From assembly GCA_030065655.1 (NCBI GenBank), contig JASJDT010000006.1, positions 1 to 35,344 of the forward strand: DNA of 35,344 nt. The letters are read 5' to 3'. Below are positions 1-8,874 of this stretch, in pieces (position 1 is the first letter of the stretch; each line of letters opens with the position of its first letter). Under the pieces are notes generated by a model. The model was given only the letters and a program-made list of their open reading frames with translations. It was not told the DNA's origin and searched no databases. This stretch comes from Desulfocapsaceae bacterium (GTDB taxonomy: Bacteria; Desulfobacterota; Desulfobulbia; Desulfobulbales; Desulfocapsaceae). Made by a program: the position numbers and the translations under genes.

Positions 1-413
1 CCCCGTATTTCTTTACGCAGTCGTATGTTTTCCCTTAGCAGGGAATAATGTTGAGCGGCTTTGTTGATGTTGACAACAAGCTCATCGTTGGAAAAAGGTT
101 TGGCAATGTAGCTGAAGGCACCGTTCTGCATGGCCTCCACGGCTTTGTCTACCTCGGCAAATGCGGTGATGATTATAACCGGAAGCTCACCATTTATTTT
201 CTTGATCTCCTGGAGAAACTGCAATCCATCCATTACCGGCATTTGCATATCCGTTATGACCAGATCAAGATCGACTTCCTGGATTACGGTTAAGCCGTCA
301 TTGCCGCCGGCAGCTGTGTAAACTTCAAATCCCTCCTCACGTAACAGCTCGGAAAGCACAACGAGATAATTCGGTTCATCGTCGACAACAAGAATTGAAT
401 ACATTGAGCTCAT
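1..413 (-). CDS. NtrC-type response regulator, N-terminal receiver part (truncated by window edge)
   Basis: This is a partial gene missing from the ORF track because it runs off the left edge. I translated the minus strand: it begins MSSMYSILVVDDEP and reads open for 137 codons. It is a CheY-like receiver domain with the acidic pair (VVDDEP), the phospho-acceptor Asp in VITDMQMPVMDG, the conserved Thr in IIITAFAE and the Lys in YIAKPF. The sequence after the receiver (LLRENIRLRKEIRG) is the linker helix typical of NtrC/AtoC-type sigma-54 activators, so an AAA+ domain and a Fis-type HTH probably lie outside the window. A second Met three codons in (404) is an alternative start; neither has a clear Shine-Dalgarno. 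The partner sensor kinase is not visible. The receiver call is firm; the downstream domains are inferred. Confidence 0.88.
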   Translation of the reverse strand, partial: MSSMYSILVVDDEPNYLVVLSELLREEGFEVYTAAGGNDGLTVIQEVDLDLVITDMQMPVMDGLQFLQEIKKINGELPVIIITAFAEVDKAVEAMQNGAFSYIAKPFSNDELVVNINKAAQHYSLLRENIRLRKEIR

Positions 414-449
414 TGTTTTTACAGTTTGCTAGTAATAGAAAGTTGATAG

Positions 450-1289
450 TTAGCTATTCAGCCTATGGCGCATCTCCTCGAGGATCTCGGTTGGTACATA
501 GACATTATTGCCGCCGGCCAAGTCAGTGTGCGGTCGAACATCTCCGTGGAAATCACTCCCTCCACTAATAACCATATCATATCTTTTAGCAATTTTTTTG
601 AGATTTTTACGTGTCTTAGCAGAATAACCAGGATAGTAGACCTCCAGTCCATCAAGGCCGCAATCTACTAGCCTGCCAACTAACAACTGCAGTTCCTGGT
701 ATCCGGAAACAAGCTGAGCCGGGTGGGCAAGTATGGCAAGACCACCGCACATTTTGATAATATCTATAGCTTCTGTACCTTTATAGACAAATCTGGATAC
801 ATATGCTCTGGCATCTTTTTTCAGATATCTCTCAAAAGCTTCATCCATTGATCTGACTACACCCTTTGCCATCAAAACCTGAGCAATGTGGGGCCGGCCC
901 GTCTGGCCCGTTGAAGATATTTGAGCGACTTCGTCTTCATCTATTTTAATTCCGAGTTTTTGGAGCTTGCCAATTATCTTTTTGTTACGGATGTTCCGAG
1001 CATCCTGAAGAACAGCTATTTTTTCCCGGAAATCTCTGTCAGTATGATCGAAAAAATAACCGAGAAGATGAAGGTGGTTATCTCCGAATACCACACTCAA
1101 CTCAATGCCGGCTACTGCCTCAACATCAGCTTCCTTTCCAGCAGCAATCAATTCAGCAACACCCTCAACACTATCATGATCGGTAACAGAGATAGCGGAT
1201 AGACCTCGGGCTCGGGCAAGTTCAATGAGCTCGCCAGGTGTATGAGTGCCATCAGAAAAACATGAATGAAGATGGAGATCGATCGACAT
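450..1289 (-). CDS. PHP-domain phosphoesterase (RNase AM / YciV-TrpH-like)
   Basis: A 279-aa polymerase-and-histidinol-phosphatase (PHP) domain protein. Metal-binding motifs are all visible: HLHSCFSDG (His6, His8, Asp13), TDHDSVEG (Asp37, His38, Asp39), the Glu in AGIELSVVF, AHPAQ, and the C-terminal GGSDFHGD. Length and motif order fit the YciV/TrpH family, known as 3',5'-nucleotide bisphosphate phosphatase and as the 5'-3' exoribonuclease RNase AM that trims rRNA 5' ends. It is likely cytoplasmic and monocistronic. The start is supported by AAAGGAAG about 9 nt upstream of the ATG. In E. coli the homologue sits beside the trp operon; here the trp operon is 9 kb away, so no link is claimed. 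Substrate choice (nucleotide or RNA) cannot be told from sequence alone. Confidence 0.85.
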   Translation of the reverse strand: MSIDLHLHSCFSDGTHTPGELIELARARGLSAISVTDHDSVEGVAELIAAGKEADVEAVAGIELSVVFGDNHLHLLGYFFDHTDRDFREKIAVLQDARNIRNKKIIGKLQKLGIKIDEDEVAQISSTGQTGRPHIAQVLMAKGVVRSMDEAFERYLKKDARAYVSRFVYKGTEAIDIIKMCGGLAILAHPAQLVSGYQELQLLVGRLVDCGLDGLEVYYPGYSAKTRKNLKKIAKRYDMVISGGSDFHGDVRPHTDLAGGNNVYVPTEILEEMRHRLNS

Positions 1290-1564
1290 TTAGGAGAACT
1301 TCCTTTGTGAGTAAACAAGCAGCATAGTATTAACTTGAAATTGCATTTCCTTATTATTGATGAGCCAATCAGACGGAATTGGTCTAAGTAATAGGCTGTA
1401 ATTATGAAACGCTCTCGATCGTTGAATGGCCACCTTCTCTCGAAGAAACATGTTAATATGATGCAATATAGGTTACCTCGCCCTGCAGAAAAACAAATCT
1501 TTACCTATACTTTAACAATCTCCATCCGATATAGTGGAATCGATATATTATATACGGAGCCACT

Positions 1565-2242
1565 ATGCGAAATATCATTCTAATACTAAGCGTAAGTTTT
1601 TTTCTTAGTTCATGCGCGAGAATACCCGAACCAATAGGATATGAATATTCAACTCAAGAAAAAATGCAGGCCGCTCATCACTGGAACGTCCTCGCCAAAG
1701 ATCTTGCCAATAGAATCAACAATGAGCTCATTCGCAGTGACTTTCTCAGTACTCCTATCTTTGTCAAGCCTACCTGTGGAGATGACCAGACACCCTGCGA
1801 ACAAGGAACAACATCCGACTTTAACGAGGCATTTCGTGACCTGTTGATCACCGAACTCGTCAGTTTCGGAATTCCTACAAGTGCCGTTCCCAACCCTGAA
1901 GCAATCAATGTCGAATACAAGGTGCAGCTGGTGCACCATCGGACACATCGGTTGAGAACTGTTCGTCCCGGAGTTATTACCGCGCTCACCACGGCGATAT
2001 CGGTATTTCGTAATGCAGCTCCCGAAGTTCTGGCAATAACATTGGCAGCAGGAGCAGATTATGCCAACACGGCCTATGCTCATAAGACCGATTTCGAAAC
2101 CATTATCACCACCTCGATGGTTTTTAGAAAATCGTATTTCTTCAGATCATCGGATATCTACTACATTAACGGCGCTGATTATCATCACTATTACCGGCCC
2201 AGCAACAGCGCTAAAGAAATCCAATTATCCAGCACCAAATAA
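1565..2242 (+). CDS. Predicted lipoprotein, function unknown
   Basis: A 225-aa protein with a short lipoprotein signal: charged MR, hydrophobic core, lipobox LSSC with Cys17. The residue after Cys is Ala, so outer-membrane sorting is the default expectation. I do not recognise the mature domain. It contains a Cys pair region (PTCGDDQTPCEQ) and a Gly/Ala-rich hydrophobic stretch (VITALTTAISVF...LAAGADYANTAYA) that could be a second membrane-associated segment. A GGAG sequence lies 7 nt before the ATG. It is followed after 41 nt by another lipoprotein with a FlgO-like domain, so the two are probably co-transcribed and may act together at the outer membrane. No flagellar genes are present nearby. 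Confidence 0.75.
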   Translation: MRNIILILSVSFFLSSCARIPEPIGYEYSTQEKMQAAHHWNVLAKDLANRINNELIRSDFLSTPIFVKPTCGDDQTPCEQGTTSDFNEAFRDLLITELVSFGIPTSAVPNPEAINVEYKVQLVHHRTHRLRTVRPGVITALTTAISVFRNAAPEVLAITLAAGADYANTAYAHKTDFETIITTSMVFRKSYFFRSSDIYYINGADYHHYYRPSNSAKEIQLSSTK

Positions 2243-2283
2243 GTCTTTTCAATATTACACTAATCCTACATAAATTACCTTAA

Positions 2284-2943
2284 ATGGAAACAATGCTAAT
2301 AAATTTCAAAAATTTACAAGGCTGCAAACTTATCGCCCTGGCCAGTGTATTCTTATTTTTCACCCTGTCAGGATGCGCTACCTTCAACGGTACAAAGTTC
2401 GAAGGGATGCTCGGGACAAAGGAAAATCTCATTAATCTGGCCTATACTATTGCAGAAGATCTCGAAAGACAGGCATATCCACCTCTCACCCCAAGGAACC
2501 AGGACCTTCCTATACTGACAACAACGTTTGTCAATAATAATAACCTGGAGCAGACTTCCCACTTTAGCAGAATCCTCCAGGAACATCTCACCTCACGTTT
2601 TGTTCAGATGGGTTACACAGTCAGAGAAATTAAGCTTCAAAAAAATCTGCTCATTCAACCTGGTATTGGTGAAAAAATGCTTTCCCGCAGGATCACTGAT
2701 ATTAAATCGACCCAAAGTGCTCAGGCAATTACTGCTGGCACCTTTTCGTTGACCAGCAATGATATTTACATCTCCGCCCGTTTAATCAATCCAGAGAATG
2801 GTAATATCATATCATCGGCAGATTATTCGGTACCAATGAACAAGGAATTGATGGTCATGTTCGGCTTGCACAAGGAACCTAATGTCCCCACAGATCCGGT
2901 GAAAGAGCCGAAAACATCGTTCATAACCTGGCTATTTTATTAA
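2284..2943 (+). CDS. FlgO-like domain lipoprotein
   Basis: A 219-aa protein with a lipoprotein signal ending in lipobox LSGC (Cys31). The mature part resembles the FlgO domain: NLAYTIAEDLERQ, then ILTTTFVNNNNLEQTSHFSRILQEHLTSRFVQMGYTVREIKL, a middle segment ending in AQAITAGTFSLTSNDIYISARLIN, and an 'ENGNIISSADYSVP' strand. FlgO in Vibrio is an outer-membrane lipoprotein needed for flagellar function, but the domain is widespread in proteins with no flagellar link. There are no flagellar genes here. The start is uncertain: ATG 2284 and ATG 2293 lie close together and neither has a good Shine-Dalgarno; the signal peptide is intact with either. It is downstream of another lipoprotein in the same direction. 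The family call is from remembered motif order, not from a search. Confidence 0.7.
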   Translation: METMLINFKNLQGCKLIALASVFLFFTLSGCATFNGTKFEGMLGTKENLINLAYTIAEDLERQAYPPLTPRNQDLPILTTTFVNNNNLEQTSHFSRILQEHLTSRFVQMGYTVREIKLQKNLLIQPGIGEKMLSRRITDIKSTQSAQAITAGTFSLTSNDIYISARLINPENGNIISSADYSVPMNKELMVMFGLHKEPNVPTDPVKEPKTSFITWLFY

Positions 2944-3022
2944 ATGGCCAATTACAGCACTGCTGGATTAAAATTACACGGACAAAAAAGTTTATCTAAG
3001 ATCGTTGCCTTTATAGCTGTGT

Positions 3023-3685
3023 TCAACGATAGCTCAAGGCATCCCTGTCCTTGATGGTTATTTTCCTACCGTCAACTTCAATCAACCCTTCTTCCGTCAT
3101 TTTTGCGAAAATACGAGAGAGTGTCTCTGGAATCGTTCCCAGCAGACTGGCAAGCTGGCCTTTTGAAATCTCAAGGTTAACCTGATCCCCACCTCCTTGT
3201 TCCTCAACAAGATAAAGTAGATAACCGGCCAGGCGCCCTGGTACTTCCTTGAGTGAAAGATTCTCAATTTGGGTGGTAAATCTTCGTAACATCATTGAGA
3301 GAAAAGCTAGCATATTCATGGCAATGGTTGGGTTTTGATGCAAAAGCTCGACAAAAGGCTGCCTCGGAAAGAATAGTAATTTGGATTTGACCAACGCTTC
3401 TGAGGATGCCGGAAAGGGTCGACCGTAAAAAACCGGCACTTCACCAAACATCTCACCAGGTCCGAAAATGTGGAGTATTTGCTCCTTTCCGTCAGGCGAC
3501 ATCTTATAGACTTTTATTTTGCCAGTGGCAATGACATAGAGACCATCACCATCATCTCCTTCAAAAAAAATATTTTCTCCTCTGCCAAAAGATTTTTCAA
3601 AACAAATTCTGGTGATATCCCGTAATTGTTCGTCGGTGAGACCGCTGAATAACACACATTCACGAATAGTATCAATTTTTTGCAT
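3023..3685 (-). CDS. Crp/Fnr family transcriptional regulator
   Basis: A 220-aa regulator. An N-terminal cyclic-nucleotide-binding-type beta barrel (about residues 10-125) contains GENIFFEGDDGDGLYVIATGKIKVYK and GPGEMFGEVPVFYGRPFPAS. A long dimer helix (about 115-150) is followed by an HTH_Crp domain (about 150-210) with SKGQLASLLGTIPETLSRIFAKMTEEGLIEVDGRKITI. The Arg expected in the cAMP phosphate-binding loop is not in the canonical place (GRPFPASSEAL), and there is no N-terminal Fe-S cysteine cluster as in FNR, so it may sense another ligand such as NO via heme, like the Dnr/HcpR groups. That is inference. It is divergently transcribed from dinB; the shared 141-bp region contains a partial CRP-like half site (TGTGATATCA), so autoregulation is possible. 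Confidence 0.88.
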   Translation of the reverse strand: MQKIDTIRECVLFSGLTDEQLRDITRICFEKSFGRGENIFFEGDDGDGLYVIATGKIKVYKMSPDGKEQILHIFGPGEMFGEVPVFYGRPFPASSEALVKSKLLFFPRQPFVELLHQNPTIAMNMLAFLSMMLRRFTTQIENLSLKEVPGRLAGYLLYLVEEQGGGDQVNLEISKGQLASLLGTIPETLSRIFAKMTEEGLIEVDGRKITIKDRDALSYR

Positions 3686-3741
3686 ATAACAAATCCTGTA
3701 TTTGGTTGAGAGAAGTTACTTGTCCTGCATTTTTAACACTA

Positions 3742-3769
3742 TTATCAATATTTCATCAGATGTTATAAT
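3742..3769 (+). promoter_or_regulatory. Candidate sigma-70 promoter for dinB
   Basis: TTATCA, 16-nt spacer, TATAAT (perfect -10). The start point would fall near 3776, leaving a leader of about 50 nt before the dinB ATG. The 8-bp palindrome TGATATCA (3771-3778) overlaps the expected transcription start. Confidence 0.55.
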
Positions 3770-3826
3770 GTGATATCATGATCCAGAAATTTTTCAATCA
3801 TTATAATATGTACTCCTTTTCCAACC

Positions 3827-4906
3827 ATGACCGGCTTGCGTAAAATCATACATATAGATATGGATGCTTTTTACGCCTCAGTTGAACAGATGGACAACCC
3901 CAAACTGAAGGGAAAACCGGTAATTGTTGGCGGAGATCCGCGTAAGCGTGGAGTAGTTGCTGCCTGTTCATACGAGGCCAGGCAGTTCGGCATTCACTCT
4001 GCCATGCCATGTGCTAAGGCAGCAAAGCGTTGCGCCCATGCCGTATTCACTCCTCCAAGGATGTGGCGCTATCAGGAAATTTCACGACTGGTGATGCAAA
4101 TTTTCTTGAGCATAACGGATCTGGTTGAGCCCTTGTCTCTTGATGAAGCTTTTCTCGATGTGACCAATAACTCCCTGAACAATCCGTCAGCCACCCGTCT
4201 TGCTGAAATTATCCGTCAAAGAATACGTCATGAAACAGGACTCACAGCCTCCGCAGGGGTATCTTATAACAAGTTTCTTGCCAAGATAGCATCTGATCTT
4301 AACAAGCCAGACGGTCTCAGCGTCATCTTGCCAGAGGATGCTGTTAGCTTTCTTGATAACCTGCCGGTAGGAAAGTTTTTTGGCGTCGGCAAAGTCACTG
4401 AAAAGAAAATGGCTAGTTTGGGAATTAAGGTAGGCAGCGATCTACGCTGTTTCAGTAGAGAGGATCTTCTTCATCATTTCGGGAAAACAGGAGCATTTTA
4501 TTACAACATTGTTCGGGGAATTGACGAAAGACCTGTCCAGGCAGAGCGAACAAGAAAATCCATCGGTAGTGAGACCACTTTGCAGGAGGATACTTTCGAT
4601 ATCGACGAAATTGATAAAATCCTTACCCGGCTTGCCGATAAAGTTGAGGAAGCGCTTCTTCGTAAGAAATGCGGCGGATCGACGGTCACTCTTAAGGTAA
4701 GGTATCATGATTTTGTGACAATCACTCGTTCAGCGACTCTACCAGTACCGCTTTTTAATGCAGACCTGATTCTTCAACAGATCAACAGGTTGAAACGATC
4801 AACCCAGATAGGGCGCAAAAAAGTAAGGCTTCTGGGAATTTCACTCTCAAAACTTACCGACAGTAAAGAAAAAAAACCTGTGCAACTCCCCTTACCATTT
4901 GATTAA
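3827..4906 (+). CDS. dinB: DNA polymerase IV (Y-family translesion polymerase)
   Basis: A 359-aa DinB, full family length. It opens with IIHIDMDAFYASVEQ (first catalytic Asp) and has the nucleotide-binding loop KRGVVAACSYEARQFGIHSAMP and the catalytic pair in SLDEAFLDVT. The HhH thumb region (GKFFGVGKVTEKKMASLGI) and the little-finger domain (about 240-350) follow. The extreme C-terminus, VQLPLPFD, matches the beta-clamp binding pentapeptide class (QLxLF-like), which ties it to the replication clamp. It performs error-prone bypass of damaged template. It is divergent from the Crp/Fnr gene with its own promoter; no LexA box was recognised, though LexA sites vary between phyla. It appears monocistronic, with 187 nt to sppA and a separate promoter there. 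Confidence 0.96.
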   Translation: MTGLRKIIHIDMDAFYASVEQMDNPKLKGKPVIVGGDPRKRGVVAACSYEARQFGIHSAMPCAKAAKRCAHAVFTPPRMWRYQEISRLVMQIFLSITDLVEPLSLDEAFLDVTNNSLNNPSATRLAEIIRQRIRHETGLTASAGVSYNKFLAKIASDLNKPDGLSVILPEDAVSFLDNLPVGKFFGVGKVTEKKMASLGIKVGSDLRCFSREDLLHHFGKTGAFYYNIVRGIDERPVQAERTRKSIGSETTLQEDTFDIDEIDKILTRLADKVEEALLRKKCGGSTVTLKVRYHDFVTITRSATLPVPLFNADLILQQINRLKRSTQIGRKKVRLLGISLSKLTDSKEKKPVQLPLPFD

Positions 4907-4984
4907 AGTATAAAACTTGAAATATAAAGCTATTAACATTCTATATTTACATCACAATGCAGCTTTGTTTTGATCCTTGGATCA

Positions 4985-5012
4985 TTGACAGTTCACTTAC
5001 CGCCAATAGTAT
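4985..5012 (+). promoter_or_regulatory. Candidate sigma-70 promoter for sppA
   Basis: Perfect -35 TTGACA, 16-nt spacer, TAGTAT, about 80 nt before the sppA start. A near-palindrome TGATCC-TT-GGATCA (4971-4984) directly abuts the -35 element and could be an operator. Confidence 0.5.
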
Positions 5013-5093
5013 ATGCTTTTCCTTGTATGATGATTACTATTGCCCCTGTTTATGAGTAGATCTATATAACACTTCTTACAGAGATCATTAACT

Positions 5094-6941
5094 ATGAAAG
5101 ATTTAGCAAGCACCATTCTTAACATCTTAAAATTTGCCGGCAAAACGATAACCGTTTTTCGCAATATTGTATTTAATATCCTTTTTCTTGGTCTTCTTCT
5201 TTTCATCATAATTGGTCTGGCCTCTCAAAGGAAAGTCTCAATTACCCCACAGAGCGCTTTGCTGCTCAACATGAAGGGTGATATTGTTGAAGAAAAGCAA
5301 ATAATGGATCCGTTCAGTGACTATCTGAGCAGTTCAATCGGATTTAGCCGGCTTCCGGAAGAAACGCTGCTTCAGGATGTACTCGATGTTATTAACACCG
5401 CTGCAGAAGATAAGCGCATAAGTTCTATCGTCCTTGATATGAGCAAGATGGGCTATGCCTCATTCGGTCAAATGCGTGATATCGGAATGGCGCTTGAGAA
5501 CTTCAAGTCGAAGGGCAAGGAAGTTATTGCAGCCGAAGATTTCTACAGCCAGAATCAATATTTTCTAGCAAGTTATGCCAACAGGATATTCCTCAACCCG
5601 GCAGGCCTGGTTGAACTCCACGGTCTTGGTGCCTACCGCCTGTATTTTCAGGATGCTCTAAAAAAACTGAAAATTAATTACCATGTATTCAGGGTAGGAA
5701 AGTATAAATCCGCTCTAGAGCCAATAACCAGAAACTCCATGTCCAGCGAGGCAAAGACGCAGAACTCACTATGGCTCAGTGCTCTCTGGCAGGAATTTGT
5801 TGATGATGTTACCAAACGTCGGAATATCTCACCTGAAACCGTGGAGCTATATACCAACTCTATCGCATCACTGCTAAAAAATACCAAGGGAGACACTGCG
5901 AAACTTGCCCTTGATATTGGTCTTGTTGATGAACTTAAAACACGTGGCGAGGTAGAATCTTATCTCTCCGAATTAACTGGTTACTCAAGCAAGGGTGAGT
6001 ACAATTACATCAGTTTTAATCAGTATCTATCAAATATTCCACGTTCATATATTCAAGGTCAAAATGGCGACGAGGCAGTCGGCATCATTGTTGCCCAGGG
6101 AAATATCATACCTGGTGAGCAACCTCCAGGTACTATCGGCAGCGAAACCATGCTTAAGCTTCTTGGAAAGGCTGGTGATGATCAACGCATTAAAGCGGTG
6201 GTACTGCGCATTAATTCAGGTGGCGGCTCCGTATTTGCTTCCGAGGTCATCAGAAAAGAGATTCAGGAATTAAGAAAAAAAGGCAAACCCGTTGTTGTTT
6301 CCATGGGTACCCTGGCTGCATCAGGCGGATACTGGATAGCTGCCGAAACTGATGAAATCTGGGCGTATCCAACAACTCTTACCGGTTCAATAGGCATATT
6401 CGGGGCAATTCCAACCTTTGAGGATACCTTGGCAAATATGGGTATCTATAGTGATGGTACCGGCACCACCGAACTTGCTGACGGTCTCAACATTACTCGT
6501 CCTCTTTCAAAAGAAATAAAAGATGCCGTGCAACTTAGCATTGAACATGGCTATGAGAAATTTCTTGATATCGTTGCCGCTGGGCGAAACATTGACAATG
6601 ACGCACTCGAAACTGTAGCTGATGGCCGGGTTTTTGACGGAGCAACTGCAAAAACGCTTGGTCTTGTTGACAGACTAGGTAATCTCGATCAAGCTATTCA
6701 GTCTGCTGCAGCTCTTGCTGATATGGAAAGCACCAATGCCCGCTACATCAGGAGTGGACAGAATTTTTCCGAGCTCTTGCGTGATTATTTCTACAGCAAA
6801 ATTAACCCTTTCTTGTTAAGTGACAAAACCGAATATACTTCGCTCTCACGGCTCTTGTCCTGGTTGGAGTCTACATCCAAGCTGATGTTTTTTAACGATC
6901 CCAAGGGCATGTATGCGCACTGGATGATCCAATACCATTAA
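5094..6941 (+). CDS. sppA: Signal peptide peptidase SppA, long (67K) type
   Basis: A 615-aa protein, the length of the tandem-domain E. coli-type SppA. A single N-terminal membrane anchor lies at about residues 20-45 (NIVFNILFLGLLLFIIIGLAS). Two ClpP-like domains follow. The N-terminal domain (about 60-310) carries the general-base Lys region FRVGKYKSALEPITRNSMS. The C-terminal domain (about 325-550) carries the nucleophile Ser in GTLAASGGYWIAAETDEIWA and the hallmark LTGSIGIFG. It digests signal peptides left in the inner membrane, with the active site on the periplasmic side. The start codon has only a weak AGAG upstream, but the anchor follows immediately, which supports it. It is probably monocistronic, since the next gene is an unrelated ABC permease 115 nt downstream. 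Confidence 0.95.
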   Translation: MKDLASTILNILKFAGKTITVFRNIVFNILFLGLLLFIIIGLASQRKVSITPQSALLLNMKGDIVEEKQIMDPFSDYLSSSIGFSRLPEETLLQDVLDVINTAAEDKRISSIVLDMSKMGYASFGQMRDIGMALENFKSKGKEVIAAEDFYSQNQYFLASYANRIFLNPAGLVELHGLGAYRLYFQDALKKLKINYHVFRVGKYKSALEPITRNSMSSEAKTQNSLWLSALWQEFVDDVTKRRNISPETVELYTNSIASLLKNTKGDTAKLALDIGLVDELKTRGEVESYLSELTGYSSKGEYNYISFNQYLSNIPRSYIQGQNGDEAVGIIVAQGNIIPGEQPPGTIGSETMLKLLGKAGDDQRIKAVVLRINSGGGSVFASEVIRKEIQELRKKGKPVVVSMGTLAASGGYWIAAETDEIWAYPTTLTGSIGIFGAIPTFEDTLANMGIYSDGTGTTELADGLNITRPLSKEIKDAVQLSIEHGYEKFLDIVAAGRNIDNDALETVADGRVFDGATAKTLGLVDRLGNLDQAIQSAAALADMESTNARYIRSGQNFSELLRDYFYSKINPFLLSDKTEYTSLSRLLSWLESTSKLMFFNDPKGMYAHWMIQYH

Positions 6942-7056
6942 TCCGCTTCGACCCTATGATGTGGCAGACTACTGAACTTGTTATGTAGGTATTTTGTTCA
7001 ATGTATTGATGTACTAATTTCAACCACATAAAAGCCAGGATATTACAGCCAAATTC

Positions 7057-8085
7057 ATGAGAAAAAATGCTTCCACCATAACTGTGTTACTCGCAGCAAT
7101 GTTATTTGGCGGCATCGTTCTGGCAACTGGAATGGGATATCTGAAGATTTCTCCCCTTGAAGTAATACACGTCCTCTACAGCCATCTTTTTCTGGATTCG
7201 CCGCCTGATGGTATAAATGAGGTTTTTCCTTTTGTCATCCTTGATGTGAGATTACCCCGAATTCTCATTGCAGTTCTCGTTGGTGGCGGACTTGCCGTGG
7301 CGGGTTGTGTCTTCCAAGCAATACTTCTCAATCCACTGGCCGACCCCTATACCCTGGGAATTTCTTCTGGTGCAGCCTTCGGAGCAGCTGTTGCGCTTAT
7401 TCTTGGAATCTTTGGAATAATTCTCCCGGCCTGGTTTTCGGTGCCGCTATTTGCCTTTCTCGGCGCCATTATTACCCTTTACGTGGTTTTTGCCATTGCC
7501 TCGGGTGATGCCAGTCTCTCTTCGAATACGCTTATCCTTTCAGGGGTAATTGTTTCGGCCATACTATCGGCTGGTATCGGCTTTATCAAATACCTCGCAG
7601 ATGAAGAAGTTTCGGTCATTATCTTCTGGTTGATGGGCAGCCTCGTAGGTTCATCATGGACCGATATCATTCTTATCACTTTACTTTTTATACCAGCTCT
7701 CACGGTCATCATGTTTTTTGCCAGAGACCTCAATATTATGTCACTTGGATCTCAAACCTCGGATACCTTAGGTATCGATACACCTAGAGTAAGAAAGATC
7801 CTCCTAATGAGCGCCTCCCTGATCACCGCTGCATGTGTATCTGTTTCCGGTATAATAGGGTTCATCGGCTTGATTGTACCTCACCTTTTGCGCCTTTTGG
7901 TTGGTGTGGATAACCGGATATTGCTACCTGCCTGCTTCATCGCCGGAGCTATCCTCCTCCTCTTTGCAGACACAATTACCCGAGCATATCTTCCTGCTGA
8001 ACTACCAATTGGTGTTCTCACTTCGCTCATTGGCGGTCCTTTTTTCTGTTATATCTTTCGCAAAAAACAGCTTGGAGCTAGGTGA
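7057..8085 (+). CDS. FecCD/BtuC-type ABC transporter permease
   Basis: A 342-aa, very hydrophobic protein with about ten membrane segments. Family hallmarks are present: LDVRLPRILIAVLVGGGLAVAGCVFQAILLNPLADPYTLGISSGAAFGAAVAL near the N-terminus, and ISGIIGFIGLIVPHLLRLLVGVDNRILLPACFIAGAILLLFADTITR near the C-terminus, which includes the ATPase coupling segment. It forms the inner-membrane channel of an importer for siderophore-iron, heme or cobalamin. The ATPase gene follows 3 nt after the stop. No periplasmic binding protein and no TonB receptor are in the window, so the substrate is open. The 115-nt upstream region holds no cobalamin riboswitch that I can see. Confidence 0.92.
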   Translation: MRKNASTITVLLAAMLFGGIVLATGMGYLKISPLEVIHVLYSHLFLDSPPDGINEVFPFVILDVRLPRILIAVLVGGGLAVAGCVFQAILLNPLADPYTLGISSGAAFGAAVALILGIFGIILPAWFSVPLFAFLGAIITLYVVFAIASGDASLSSNTLILSGVIVSAILSAGIGFIKYLADEEVSVIIFWLMGSLVGSSWTDIILITLLFIPALTVIMFFARDLNIMSLGSQTSDTLGIDTPRVRKILLMSASLITAACVSVSGIIGFIGLIVPHLLRLLVGVDNRILLPACFIAGAILLLFADTITRAYLPAELPIGVLTSLIGGPFFCYIFRKKQLGAR

Positions 8086-8088
8086 GAA

Positions 8089-8874
8089 ATGACAAGTGAT
8101 ATCGTTTTTCATGTTGAGAATTGCACTTTTTGCTACAGCAATACCGATGTGCTCAACACCATCTCCTTTCACCTTTTCCCAGGCAAGTTTTACGGTCTGA
8201 TAGGTCCTAACGGTAGTGGTAAGAGCACCCTTATCAATTTACTCATGGGCACACTGCAACCGGCTGAGGGGAAGGTTTATTTCCGGGGTAAACTGCTTAA
8301 TACATTCAGCCGACGCAATCTTGCTCAACATCTTGCCCTCGTACCACAAGATATCGTTATCGGTTTTGATTTTAGTGTATACGACATTGTTCTCATGGGT
8401 AGACACCCCCACGTTCCCAGGTTTTGCCATCCTTCCAAAGAGGATCTTGCAATAGTTGACAGGACGCTCAAATTACTCGACATTGAATACTTGAAAGAAC
8501 GAACAGTTACCCACCTATCCGGTGGAGAGAGGCAACGTGTTATCGTCGCCCGGGCACTTGCACAGAATACATCAGTGCTCATGCTTGACGAAGCCACCTC
8601 GAACCTAGACATTGAGCATACAATCGAGATTCTCAGAGTGCTGCGAAGTAGGATTAAAACGTCTGGAAACACTGTTATCGCCGCAATTCACGATTTGAAT
8701 TTAGCTGCGGCTTTTTGTGATGAGCTACTGGTTCTTCATGATAAAAGGCTCTATACCATCGGTCCTGTTCAAAGGGTGCTTACTGATACTATGCTCAAAG
8801 AGGTGTTCTCCGTTAACGCAAAAGTCTACCAGAGCAAGCAACATCCGCGTATAGAGTACGATTTAGTCTGTTGA
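8089..8874 (+). CDS. FecE/BtuD-type ABC transporter ATP-binding protein
   Basis: A 261-aa ATPase with Walker A GPNGSGKST (about residue 40), Q-loop region ALVPQDI, signature LSGGERQRV, Walker B LMLDEATSNLD and the switch His in IAAIHDLNLA. The arrangement is that of iron-siderophore/heme/cobalamin importers. It is translationally linked to the permease, with 3 nt between stop and ATG and AGGTGAG as ribosome binding site inside the end of the upstream gene. It powers the permease above. The binding protein must be encoded elsewhere. Substrate is not deducible. Confidence 0.94.
   Translation: MTSDIVFHVENCTFCYSNTDVLNTISFHLFPGKFYGLIGPNGSGKSTLINLLMGTLQPAEGKVYFRGKLLNTFSRRNLAQHLALVPQDIVIGFDFSVYDIVLMGRHPHVPRFCHPSKEDLAIVDRTLKLLDIEYLKERTVTHLSGGERQRVIVARALAQNTSVLMLDEATSNLDIEHTIEILRVLRSRIKTSGNTVIAAIHDLNLAAAFCDELLVLHDKRLYTIGPVQRVLTDTMLKEVFSVNAKVYQSKQHPRIEYDLVC

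Noticed and set aside
1649-2083. 144-aa minus-strand ORF
   Set aside because: Antisense shadow of the lipoprotein gene, which has a signal peptide, lipobox and ribosome binding site.
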